Origin: Rapana venosa
Taxonomy: Eukaryota > Mollusca > Gastropoda > Neogastropoda > Muricidae
Direction of reading: 5' to 3'
Assembly (NCBI GenBank): GCA_028751875.1
Contig: CM054158.1
Coordinates: 10,590,786 to 10,654,785 of the forward strand
Length of the DNA: 64,000 nucleotides
The position numbers and the translations under genes were made by a program. Shown in pieces: positions 1 to 10,215 of the stretch. Below the pieces are notes generated by a model. It ran no database searches. It saw only the letters and a list, made by a program, of their open reading frames with translations, and was not told where the DNA came from. Position 1 is the first letter of the stretch. The number at the start of each line of letters is the position of its first letter.

Positions 1-2130
1 CAAAAAAAGAAAAAATTTTAATCCAAAACCAAATTCAAAAATTTGAAAAGGAAGCAACCCAATAACAAAAAAAAAAAATTTAACAATTTTTCCCAAATTA
101 AAAAAATTTAAAAAGATATTTCTGCTAAAAAAAACCTAACAATAACTTCTTTAAAAATTTCTTCTAACAAAAATTTTAACAATGAAAAAATTCGAAAGCC
201 CAATGACCCTAAAATAACTAAAAAATTCCCCAAAAAAAAAATATACCCCCCAAAACCCACATAAATTTCATATTGTTTTGGGGGTTACAAATTTCCGATC
301 CCCTCAAAAAATTAAAGAAACGCGGGGGGTTTTGATGGAAAATAGATGGCAAAAAATTTAAACTCTCACTCCAGTTTTTAAAGAAAATTCGACACAAAAT
401 CTAAACCTTTGCCCTTCAAAGAAAAAATTTTCCCCAACCCCCTTCAAAACTGCAAGGGGGGAATCCGATCTACTTTTGGGGGGGAAAACTTTAAACCCTA
501 AAAATTTTTTTGCCAACTTTTCCTTTTTTAATTTTCCCTTTAAAAACCCCCTTGGGAAAAACAAAAAAAAACACATAATCCAAAACCCTTTATAGATAAT
601 TTAAAATTTTTCTTTCCCCCAAAGGAAATCTGGTTTTTTAAGAAAAAATCCTCGTCCCATACGAAAAACTAGTCTTTTTGCCAATTGGCGTCAAAATTTA
701 AATGACAATACATTTTGGGGTTTTTTTTTGTAGTTTCATAAAAGCATTTGATAAATTTTGCCCGGGAAAAATTTAATTTAAAAAGCTAGACTATTTTTAT
801 AATCTTTTCTCAAATACTCTTAAAATTCTTGCTTCTTATCTTAAAAACCCAGGCAAAAATTGTGTTCAATAGCAACGTACTTTCCACACAAAAACCCCAT
901 TCATTAAGGATTTCCCAAAGGGGGATCCATTTTTTAACCAACCCCTCTTTTTCAATATACATAAATGCCCTTTCCCTCCCCTTTCAAATCTAAATGCAAT
1001 TTTTTTGGGGGGACGACCAAAACCCTTTACATAAAAGGCCATATTCCCAATTAACCCTTTTGGGCAAAAAAAACCATTGCAAAATAGCACTGAGGGGGTT
1101 TTCTTTTTAAAATGGATTTAAAAAAAATTTCAACCATGTCTTTACACCCCAAAAAAAACAAAATGGCATGTTTAATCAAAACCCGGGGAAAAAGGGGCGC
1201 CCCAAAATTTTAGCTCAAAAATTTTCCCCCAATCCTTAGTTGGAAAAGGAAACAAAAGGAACCCAAAAAGCTGCTTACCCAAATTTATAGGAAAGAAAAA
1301 AAATTTGAATGAAAAATTCCCCGCTGTACCATCCAAAAAATCCCATCTGTCCCCAAAAACAAGTCCCAAAAATTATTCCCAATTGACTAAAATCAAACAT
1401 TTTCTTGACTTTTCTTTCAAGGAAACTATTTTTTTCAAGCTTATATAAAATCCCCCAATTTTTTAAAGCTAAACCCTGTGGGGTTTTGCTGGGGCAAAAA
1501 AATATAAAAACCCTTTTTAAGTCTGTAAAAAACGTCTCTTAAATTTGGTTCGTCAAAAAAGGGAAAGTCCCAATAAAGGGGGTTTATACTCAGTTAAAAA
1601 TTTTTCCCAACCCCCAAAGCCAAAAGTTTTAAAACAAAGGAAACCAAGAGGGTTTAAAGAAAAATGAAAAGAAATTTTCCCCACCAAAAAAAGAAATTTT
1701 CCCTTTTGGAAACTACCCCAAAAGAAACTGAAAAACCCAATTTTTCCCAATCCAAGAATAGAATTCAAATTTACCCTTATTTTAAACGGGGGCCCTTTTT
1801 TCTTTTTGGAACCCCCCCTTTACTCATGAAGCAACACCAATCATTAACAATCTTCAAAAAGTCATTTTTTTCACCCCAATTGATGCTTTCAAAAAAAAAA
1901 TTTCCAAAAAATTGATTGTTGGAAAAAAAAGTAAATATATCCCCCCCTACATTATTCCAAAATTTTTTTCCTTTTCCCTCCCCCTCCCCCGCCCCCTTCC
2001 CGCTCCTCCCCTCTCTCCCTCTCTCTCTCCCCTCTCTCTTCTCTCTTTTCCTCCTCTTCCCCCTTCTCCTCTATTTTTTCCCCCAAAGGGCCAAATTTTG
2101 GAAATTTAAAACCCCATTTCAGATTTTTGG
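1..2130 (+). mobile_element. LINE-A, heavily degraded reverse-transcriptase 3' half
   Basis: This stretch is a second, far more degraded copy of the non-LTR element at 18.8-22.0 kb. Collinear landmarks can be followed by eye: positions 120-150 match 20,040-20,070, and 340-440 match 20,280-20,375. Positions 711-760 match the VDFKKA block at 20,651, and 886-975 match the block encoding GSILG...YIND at 20,840-20,910. Positions 1,074-1,165 match 21,005-21,095. The usual function would be reverse transcription during target-primed integration, but the copy is full of stops and frameshifts and cannot encode protein. Bases look replaced by their neighbours, giving runs such as GGGG and AAAA, unlike ordinary mutational decay. 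The copy starts before the window or at the contig edge, so its 5' end is not visible. Confidence 0.72.
1975..2085. repeat. CT-rich simple repeat in LINE-A 3' UTR
   Basis: A pyrimidine tract (CCCTCCCC, CTCTCTCT, TCCTCTTCC). It sits where the intact relative at 21,865-21,935 has its CT repeat, between the LINE-A C-terminal coding block and the 3' tail. Confidence 0.7.
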
Positions 2131-2429
2131 GTTTCCCAGGTTCTCTTCTCATAAAGAGAGGGAAAGTGATTTTATAATCTTTTTAAAAAGTATTTGTAAA
2201 AATGGCAGTTTTTTTAAAAATTTTAAAGATGTTTTACTGTTTCGTGTGGGGCTTTTACAAAGCAAGAGTTAATGTTTTCCCTCTTTAACCCAAAATGTGA
2301 AAAGTTTATAGGGGAAAAATACCCGAAAAATTTTTCCATTTTTTTAAAAACAATTTGAAAATGAAGCCCAACTTTCAAACAAATTTTAACTTTACTAAAA
2401 ACCCCTTAAGAGAAAAGTTTTTAAACAAA

Positions 2430-2745
2430 TGTATCAATGAAAAGGGGAAAGTCAGGGTCTGAGCACCTCGCTTTTCCCCCCCAAGTTAAGCGGGGGCGAG
2501 CGTTGGTTTACCATTTGGGTAAAGGGTTTCCCCCGTTTCCCGGGCCTTTGGCTTAAAACCCTTTTCCCCCCATTTTTCCCCCAGTTTTAAAATTGGTTTA
2601 AAACCTGCCCCTTTTAGGGGTTAAGGTAAGGGTTAAACCCGGGGAGGGAGGAGGAGAGGCGCCGGCCCTCACAAATGCGGGCCACAAAGAAGTGGGGTCT
2701 TGACGCTCCTCCCCACGCCCTTTTTAGGTTAGGGAATTCCTTTAT
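2430..2745 (+). mobile_element. SINE-1, degraded copy
   Basis: The order of blocks matches the good SINE-1 copy at 57,643-57,930: GTCAGGGTCTGAGCACCTCGC, smeared, then AAGTTAAGCG, GTTTACCATTTGGGT, CGGGCCTTTGGCTT and AAACCTGCCCC, and finally GCGCCGGCCCTCA near 2,660-2,675. The copy has no counterpart at this place in 19.9-23.4 kb, so it looks like an insertion specific to this paralogue. Homopolymer smearing makes exact ends uncertain. Confidence 0.6.
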
Positions 2746-4430
2746 TTTCCCCCCTTCCTTTACAATGTACCATTGACAGATTTTTAAAAGGGGTAAGAAA
2801 GGGGTTGGGGTTAAAAACCATAGTTTGTCTATTTACTTTTTCCCTTCTATAAAAAAAAGGGAAAAAACAATGTTGGCGCAAAAATTTTAAAGGGAAAACT
2901 GTTTCGTTTTTAAAATATAAAAAAAAAGGGGGAGGGATTTTTTTTTAGACGCATTTCTTCAAATGATTGGGTTTTTAAAATGTTTAAAAAGGGGTTTATA
3001 ACCCCAAGAAATAGAATTTTAGGGTTGTTTTTTTTGGTTTTCCCGTCATAAATTTTTTTAAACAACTTTTTTTTTAAATTTTGGGGTTTAGGGTATTATT
3101 TGGGGTTTTTTTTCTTCTTAATCAGTCAAAAACCCAATTTTTTTGTTTGTGCTTTTTGCTTTGCCAATGTTTTAAAATGAATGAACCCTTTGGTTTTACC
3201 CCAAGCCCAAAAAATGTATTGTGGCCCAAAGGCCCAATGTCCCTTTTTAAATCTTTTCCCAAAATTTTCCAGACTTCAGAGTTCTCCCCCTTTTTTCTCT
3301 CCCCTCCCCTTTTTCCCAAATCTCTCCCCTCCTCCTCTCCTCTCCCTCTCTCTCTCTCCTTCACTCTCTCCTCCCCTTCCTCCCTTCTTTTTTAAGGTAA
3401 ATGCCCTTTAAAAATTTTCGCATTTGGATTTTTGAAAAATTTATTTCTAAACATGATTTTTTCCACAAACCTAAACTTTAAAATGACCGGGGGCCCAATC
3501 TAAACATGTTACAAGTTAAATCTTTGGAGGTGCTAATGGTGAGGGGTTTTAAAATTAAAAATTTAACAATAATTAAACCTTTCCAATAACATAAAAAAAA
3601 AAAGGTTTTAAATTTTTAAACGTGCTTGCTCCTCCCCCCTTTCCCTCCTCCCCCCCCCAAACACCCTCTCCCTTTTCTCCTTTTCTCTCTCCTTTTCACT
3701 CCCCCCCCATTCTCACTTCCCCTCCTCTTCTTTTCTCTCCTCTCTCCTCTTTTCTTCTCCCGAAGCTGAAATCAAGTCGAATGACAAACGTAAAATTAAA
3801 TTTGGGGGAAAAAATTTTCCAAAAAAGGGGTGATGTATTTTCTTTTTTAATTGCTAAATTTTTAAAAAATTAAAATTTTTTAATAAACATTGTTTAGTAA
3901 TGTTTTTTTTAATAACATATGAAAAATTGTCCAACCCCACACCCCCGTTTTTTCCTTTGTTTTTTGGGAAAGGCCTGTTTTAAACATAAAAGTTAAAATT
4001 CAAAGGGTTCCTGCATTCCAGAAGTCTTTTCTCTTTTTCTCTCTCTCCTTCTCCTTCCTCTCCTCCCCTTCTTTTCCCCTCGTTTTTCTCTCTCCCCTTT
4101 TCAAACTATTATATTATCTTATCAATTTTTTATCTTCCCTCTTCTCCCCTTTTCCTTTTTTTTTTTTTGCTTTTAGTTTTAAATCGTTTTGTTTAAAATT
4201 TATATTTTTTTTGAATGTTTTTTTTCAATTTTTAATTTATTTTCCATTTCCCTATGCGTAATTTTGACTGAAATTTGGATTTAGGGGGAATGTTTCATTT
4301 TGTTATCATGTTTTTGAGGGGGGGGAAAAAAACCCCAAATTGTTTTTATAGAAATTAAAATTTGTATATGTCCTTCCCCTAGGGGCCAATACATAAAGTT
4401 TTTTTGGGATTTGATTTTGGGCATTAAATG
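2746..4430. other. Degraded stretch, partly CT-rich, no gene seen
   Basis: Homopolymer-smeared AT-rich sequence with pyrimidine tracts at about 3,285-3,395, 3,640-3,770 and 4,020-4,120. The last part (4,280-4,440) follows 22,560-22,695 of the LINE-A downstream flank. Translations are stop-rich or low-complexity (Pro/Ser/Leu or Arg/Glu) and reflect only the CT bias. Confidence 0.5.
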
Positions 4431-5235
4431 CAGGGTTTATGAGTCGTGCGCCGCCGGCGCGGGGGGTTTTGGGAACGGGTTTTTGTGAGGGGTGTTTTGT
4501 GTTTTGTGTGTGCGTGCGTGGGCGTGCTTTGCGGGGCCCCGTGCGGGCTTTTTGTTTTGGGGGTTTTGTTGTGGGGGTGTGGGGCCGTGCTTTTGCCCTG
4601 CGTGCGGCGTGGGTGTTTTTTTTTGTTTTTTGTGTGGGGGGGTGTTGTGGGGGAACGGGTGAAAGGGGTTTCAATTTGGTTTTATATAAAATTTTTTTCT
4701 TTTGTATTGAAACTAATTGCGGGTTGCCCCCCTTTAAAAGACAAAGAATTTTGCCCTTTTTCTTTCTTTTAAGCCAAAATGAAGCTATTTACGGGGGTTT
4801 GTTCCCCTTTTTTTTATGGGGGTTTTGGGCTTTGTTTGGGATTTTTTTTGGTTTTTGATTTGGGGTTGTTTTTTTGGGGCTTTTTTGGGGGGGATAATTC
4901 TTTGCCCCTTTTCCCCCTTGTTGTTGTTGCCTTTTAATTTTTTTGCTCTTGGGTTGTTTGCTTTTTTTTTTGGGTTGTTTCTTTTTTTTTGTTCCCTTTC
5001 TTTCTTATTTGTTTGAAAATCTCTTTTTTCCCCTTTTTCTTTTTCTCATCCTCTCTCTTTTTTTCTTTTTTCTCTCCTTCCTACTCTCTCTCTCTTTTCT
5101 TTTTATCCTTTTCTTTTCTCTTTTCGCTCTCTTCTCTCTCTCTGGTTTTTTGGTGAAAATTTTGGTGGGGTTTTTTTGGGGTAGATGTTTTTTTTTCGTA
5201 AAACTGTTTAAGTGTATTGAATGGGCTTTTAATTT
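4431..5235 (+). repeat. Paralogue of 22,690-23,290 (LINE-A downstream flank)
   Basis: A GT/GC-rich tract at 4,440-4,660 corresponds to the GTGTGTG/CGCGCG tract at 22,695-22,800. The landmark AGCCAAAATGA at 4,772-4,782 matches 22,931-22,941 and is followed by the same TTTG-rich run. The sequence is consensus-smeared. Long open translations here are Gly/Phe/Leu-rich artefacts of GT bias. Confidence 0.6.
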
Positions 5236-5335
5236 TATTTCTTTAACTATATACCTTAAGGGGGGGGGACTGGATTTAAAAAAGCCAGGGGTGTTTTATT
5301 AAATTTAAATCTTTCGAAAAAAAAAAAAATTGTCA
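5236..5335 (+). mobile_element. LINE-A type 3' tail, degraded
   Basis: Matches 23,295-23,385 in order: ATATACCTTAAGG, GGGGGGACTGGAT, then GTGTTTTATTAAATTTAAATC, a poly-A run and TTGTCATTG. In the better copies this block reads GGGCGGGGACTG ... GAGCACATG ... CCTCGAAATAAAA followed by TCATTGTCATTG. It is the 3' terminal signature shared with LINE-A and SINE-2. Confidence 0.6.
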
Positions 5336-8300
5336 TTGTTTGTTCATTTCTTTCTCTCTTCTCTCTCCCCTTCTCCTCCCCTTCTCTCTCCTTTTTTCTC
5401 TCTCTCTCTCCTTCCCCTCCCTGTCCCTATTTTGTATGGAAAAGAGAGAGGGGGGGGGTTGCAGTAAAAAGGGGGGGGTTATTGGGAACTGTTTTTGTGG
5501 AAGGGAAACAGGGAAGGGGGGGTCCCGGGCGAGGCCCCCCGGCCCCGGGTTCCGCCCGCCGGGGTTAGCAAAAGGGAAACCCAGCAGACCCTCACAGCTG
5601 ACCGGGACTGCATTTTGGGGAAAGATCACACACCAACTCACCCCCACACACACCCACACAAAACACAAAATCACACACACATCACAACCCCCGAATTCCA
5701 ATTTTTTTTTTAAACCCACGTCCCATCCCCCTTTATCTCTCCGTCTCTCTCGCTTTTTCCCCTCTTGCTTTTTAAAATAATAATAAATAAAAAAAAAATT
5801 TTAAAAATAATATAAAAATGGAACTTAAAAAGCGCAATATTTTGAAAAGCCCAAATCAAAGCGCATGCATTCAAACCTAATCTTAGTAAATACAACCAAT
5901 GACAAATAATCAATAGTTAAACAATTTTACAAACAGGGTTTACGGGGCAGCCCAAAATCTAGGGAAAAAAAATTGGAATGGGTCAAATTTTTTTCCCAAA
6001 AGCACACACACACAACAACACACCACACACACCCACACCCCACCACACACACACAACAAAGGGGTAATTTACTTTAGCAGGTTTGTTTGGAAACATGGGT
6101 TGGAGGGGGGGGGAAAGATTCTGTTTATGGGGGACGGAGGGGGGAAAATCTGGGTTTGAAAAAAAATATTCTGACAAATTTAAAAAGGTCATACTGGGTT
6201 TTCTGGTGAAAGGGGCCTTTCCCAAGGTCGATGGACCCGAAAAGAGAAAGAGCGGGGCCCAAACAGTAGTTTTGGTTTTGAATCTATTTTTTGTAGGCAC
6301 AAGGTTTTTTCGCAGCAAAGCGGAGGGGAAGTGAAGGAGTGTACGGGTTAAAGACATTCAAGAGGAAAGGAAAGGGTGCATTTTTGTGGAGAAAATTTGG
6401 TAACAGGGGGTTTTACTGATTTTTATATTCTCCCTCTCTGTGGTACAGGCAGAAAGTGGAGAGCCCGCAAGAGGGGGGGAAAGTGCCCCGATTTTTTTTT
6501 TTCTGAAACAATCAGCTCCCGGGTTTTTTTGTTTTAAGTTAAAGGGGATGGTAGTATGGGGCGGGACCAGACAAAAGAGAATTCCCAAAGGGCCAAAACT
6601 AAAGAATGAGAGAATGACATTTTGGGTTTTGGGGCCCCTGTGGAAAAGGTATTTGAATTGAAAATTTTACCCCGTAACTAAAAGTTCACGCCCTGACAGG
6701 TCGGGGGTGATAAATTTTTGGCATAGAGAGTGTGTTGTCGATAAACCAACAACCTAGGTACTTCACAGCAGTGGTTTTAGAGGGACTGATAAAAGCCAAG
6801 TTCTATTGAAGCTTTTTGTAATGGAAGTGATTTTTGTTTTTGGGGCCCCTTTAAAAGCTGGCTTTTTTTTATCTGCTTTTAAAGCTGTAATTTGTTCTGT
6901 GTAAATCCAATTTAAAATATCTTCAAAGCAGGGGCCCATATCTGACAGGAAAAAGGCAAAATTTTTTAGGGGGGTATAATGTTTTGGGAATTGAAAGCCC
7001 ATTTTGCATAAAAATGTTGGTTTTTTGGGTTTTTGGACGTTTTATTATATGGACGGTGGGGGAATTTTTTTAAAGAGTGAAAAACGGGGCCTAGAATGAC
7101 CCCCTTTTGGGCCCTCGCATTCCATTTTGGGCAGGTTTTGTTGGATCTTTTTTTACTGCAACTGTTTTGTTCGGTCGAAAGGGGTATAAAATTAAAAACC
7201 AGGGGGGCTGGCCAGTAACCCCGGAACCCGTTTTTTTGAAGAGGGGAAAAGAGAAAAAATGGGGTGGTCTATGAATCAAAGGCTGCTGATAAGTCGAAAA
7301 GAGGGGAAAAGGGGAAATTTTTCCCTGAGTCAGAAGAATTTAAAAAGGTTTTTTTTAAATTTGGTTATTTAGGGTGGTTTCAGTGCTGGGGCTGCCCGCA
7401 AATAGGCAGACTAAAACCGGGAAAAAAGATTTTTTTAGAAAAGGGGGGTTTTTTGAGCTGTTTGAGAACTATTTTTTCAAATTTTTAAAAAATAAAAGGG
7501 AAAATTGGAAACAGGTCTAAAATTTTTCAGGGGGGTTAGGGTCAAGGTCATGCTTTTTGAGTAAGGTGTGACTTAGCATTTTTAGACTGGTGGCTTTTCC
7601 CGGAAAAAAAGGGGGTATTTCCCACTATTTTTTTAAATTGGGAAAAAAGTTTTTGGAGGACTTTTTGTGAAAAGAGAAGCAGGAAAGGGGGATTAAGATC
7701 CCCTTGATTTTATGAATTTCTTTCAGAATTACGTGATTTTTTTTCTCACTTGTTGATGAAAGAAAAGGAAGAGTGCCGGGAAAAAAGGGGGATCGGGGAA
7801 GTGAAGGCTATTTTGATTTTAATATTTTTTTTTTTTTTTTTGCTTATTTTTTATTAGGGTTGTTTTGTTTTTGAGTTTTTTTTATCTGTTTTGTTTTTTA
7901 AAGGGGAAAATTTTGTATTTTTTCGATTTTTTTAAATTTTTTATTTGGGCTTTTTTTTAAATTGGGTTTTTTTTTAAATTCATTTTGGGCCCCCTGTTTT
8001 TTACGTCCCCTCTCCACACCCCCCTCCGCTATCCCTCAAATGTGGAAGGGGACAAAAAAATTGACGCCCGACGACGACGACAAACGAAAAACGAGGACGA
8101 CTATACTGCTACTCCTACTACTACTACTCTATTTAACAACAACTATACTATTTACTACAAACAACACAACACCAAACCCACACACAAAACAAAACACAAA
8201 ACACCACACACACACACACACATCAACAACACACACACAATTTTAAAGTTGCAATTTTCGGTTTAATAAAAGAAAAATTTTAGAAAATAAAAAGGGGAAT

Positions 8301-8368
8301 TTTTTTCCCAAAAAGAAGAAGCCTACAATTTGATTTTTTTTAACGGAATTTAACAAACTGTTTACAAA
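5336..8368. other. Unidentified, homopolymer-smeared contig end
   Basis: No gene or named repeat could be supported. Contents: a CT tract (5,345-5,430), a CA-rich tract (5,625-5,690), a second CA-rich tract (6,000-6,060), and ACT/CA repeats (8,085-8,245). The pyrimidine run ending in CAG at 6,420-6,449 resembles a splice acceptor. On the minus strand 6,763-7,002 is an open stretch containing FEDILNWIYTEQ, which looks less low-complexity than its surroundings. Neither is enough for a gene call. Long T and A runs at 7,800-7,980 are consistent with poor consensus at a contig end. Confidence 0.4.
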
Positions 8369-8868
8369 NNNNNNNNNNNNNNNNNNNNNNNNNNNNNNNN
8401 NNNNNNNNNNNNNNNNNNNNNNNNNNNNNNNNNNNNNNNNNNNNNNNNNNNNNNNNNNNNNNNNNNNNNNNNNNNNNNNNNNNNNNNNNNNNNNNNNNNN
8501 NNNNNNNNNNNNNNNNNNNNNNNNNNNNNNNNNNNNNNNNNNNNNNNNNNNNNNNNNNNNNNNNNNNNNNNNNNNNNNNNNNNNNNNNNNNNNNNNNNNN
8601 NNNNNNNNNNNNNNNNNNNNNNNNNNNNNNNNNNNNNNNNNNNNNNNNNNNNNNNNNNNNNNNNNNNNNNNNNNNNNNNNNNNNNNNNNNNNNNNNNNNN
8701 NNNNNNNNNNNNNNNNNNNNNNNNNNNNNNNNNNNNNNNNNNNNNNNNNNNNNNNNNNNNNNNNNNNNNNNNNNNNNNNNNNNNNNNNNNNNNNNNNNNN
8801 NNNNNNNNNNNNNNNNNNNNNNNNNNNNNNNNNNNNNNNNNNNNNNNNNNNNNNNNNNNNNNNNNNNN
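8369..8868. other. Assembly gap, exactly 500 N
   Basis: The run of N is exactly 500 bases, the same as the second gap, which marks a fixed-size scaffolding placeholder. True distance, order and orientation of the flanking contigs are not given by the sequence. Confidence 0.99.
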
Positions 8869-9720
8869 ATAGAAATAACTGTGACTATATAAAATAACTG
8901 TACTTATTATAACTGTGACTATGTATATTAACTGTGGCAAATACCTAATAACTGGGGACTATAGATAAAAAATGTGATTTACCATAATAACTGTGACTAT
9001 AGTATGATAACTGTGACTATAGTATGATAACTGTGACTATAGTATGGTAACTGTGACTGTACCATAATAACTGTGACTGTATCTAAATACCTGTGACTAT
9101 AGCATGATAACTGTGACTATAGTATGATAACTGTGACTATAGTATGATAACTGTAACTATAGTATAATAACTGTGACTATAGTATGATAACTCTGGCTGT
9201 ACCATGATAACTGTGACTATAGTATGATAGCCGGGACTATAGTATGATAACTATTACTATAGTATGATAACTGTGACTATAGTATGATAACTGTGACTAT
9301 AGTATGATAACTGTGACTGTAGTATGATAACTGTGACTTTAGTATGAGAACTGTGACTATATCATGATAACTGACTATAGTATGATAACTGTGATGTTGC
9401 ATGATAACTGTGACTCTAGCAAGATAACTTGTGACCGTGGCATGATAACGTGTGACCGTGGCATGATAACGTGTGACTGTGGTATGATAACTTGTGACTG
9501 TGGCATGATAACGTGTGACTGTGGCATGATAACGTGTGACTGTGGCGTGATAACTTGTGACTGTGGCATGATAACGTGTGACTGTGGCATGATAACGTGT
9601 GATTGTGGCGTGATAACTTGTGACTGTGGCATGATAACGTGTGACTGTGGCATGATAACTTGTGACTGTGGCGTGATAACTTGTGACTGTGGCATGATAA
9701 CTTGTGACTGTGGCATGATA
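8869..9720 (+). repeat. 20/21-bp minisatellite with a 63-bp higher-order pattern
   Basis: Two zones are present. From 8,869 to about 9,415 the monomer is ATAACTGTGACTATAGTATG (20 bp) with scattered substitutions. From about 9,420 to 9,720 the monomer is 21 bp: one base is added after ATAAC, and CTATAGT becomes CTGTGGC. In the second zone every monomer translates to seven residues (MITCDCG), so the frame stays open across the array. Every third monomer there carries GCGTG instead of GCATG (VITCDCG), a period of three monomers. The open frame is a by-product of the 21-bp period; nothing else suggests coding. Confidence 0.95.
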
Positions 9721-9840
9721 CCTCCACTGCTGTCACATCTCTGTCACATCTCCACTGCTGTCACATCTCTGTCACATCTCCACTGCTGTCACATCTTCAC
9801 TGCTATCACATCAAATCTCTTTTACTTTTCTGTAAACTAA
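9721..9840 (+). repeat. Short tandem repeat CCACTGCTGTCACATCT
   Basis: Several imperfect repeats of CCACTGCTGTCACATCTCTG directly follow the minisatellite. The same block follows the minisatellite copies at about 14,870-14,970 and 31,254-31,350, so it is part of the same duplicated unit. Confidence 0.85.
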
Positions 9841-9884
9841 TGACCAAGAAAAGGAAGACCATGGCTTGGTTCAGGTCATTATTC

Positions 9885-10215
9885 CTCCGTGGGAATGCCG
9901 GGGGCCTCTCAGTATAAACAGCATCCCCGCCTACTGGAAATTCTGAGCTAGGAATTTCCTCCTTTCTATCCTTCTCTTTCTTTCTGCCTTGTTCCTTTTC
10001 TTCATGTCACCTCCTACTTGTCTATTTTCTGCTTTCTTGGTCCATTCTCCTGCCTCTTTTCCCAGAATAAATTAAAGGAGAACAATTCTCTCTCTCATGA
10101 AGTCGGATGCATTGGCCCTGACTTGTCAGGCGCTTAACGGCAGGCAACGCATTTTCGCTCATATGACAGACAATGGTTGTTGCTGTCTGAGCGTTCAATG
10201 AAGAAGGAGAAAGTC
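9885..10215 (+). mobile_element. DR-3 dispersed repeat, copy 1
   Basis: A roughly 330-bp sequence found again at 15,050-15,380, 31,434-31,764, 52,110-52,390 and 54,995-55,330. It starts GCCGGGGGCCTCTCAGTATAA and holds a pyrimidine-rich middle (TTTCTATCC, CTTGGTCCATTC). It then has the conserved block CCTGACTTGTCAGGCGCTTA and ends in GAAGAAG-type triplets. No tRNA box A or B is visible, and no coding capacity. A non-autonomous retroposon is the likeliest class. Confidence 0.75.

Noticed and set aside
4439..5302. Series of overlapping hydrophobic open frames, possible membrane proteins
   Set aside because: Phe, Leu, Cys and Gly come from T/G-rich smeared sequence; the better paralogue at 22.7-23.3 kb does not preserve the same frames.
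8362..8940. Open frames across the N gaps (also 48,469-49,224)
   Set aside because: They consist mostly of undetermined residues and have no meaning.
8869..9720. CRISPR-like array (short regular repeats)
   Set aside because: The repeats are contiguous with no unique spacers, diverge gradually, and sit in a eukaryotic repeat region. It is a minisatellite.
9364..9840. Cys-rich repeat protein of 158 codons
   Set aside because: The frame exists only because the monomer is 21 bp; the paralogous array at 13,740-14,870 does not keep it, and there is no promoter or downstream gene structure.
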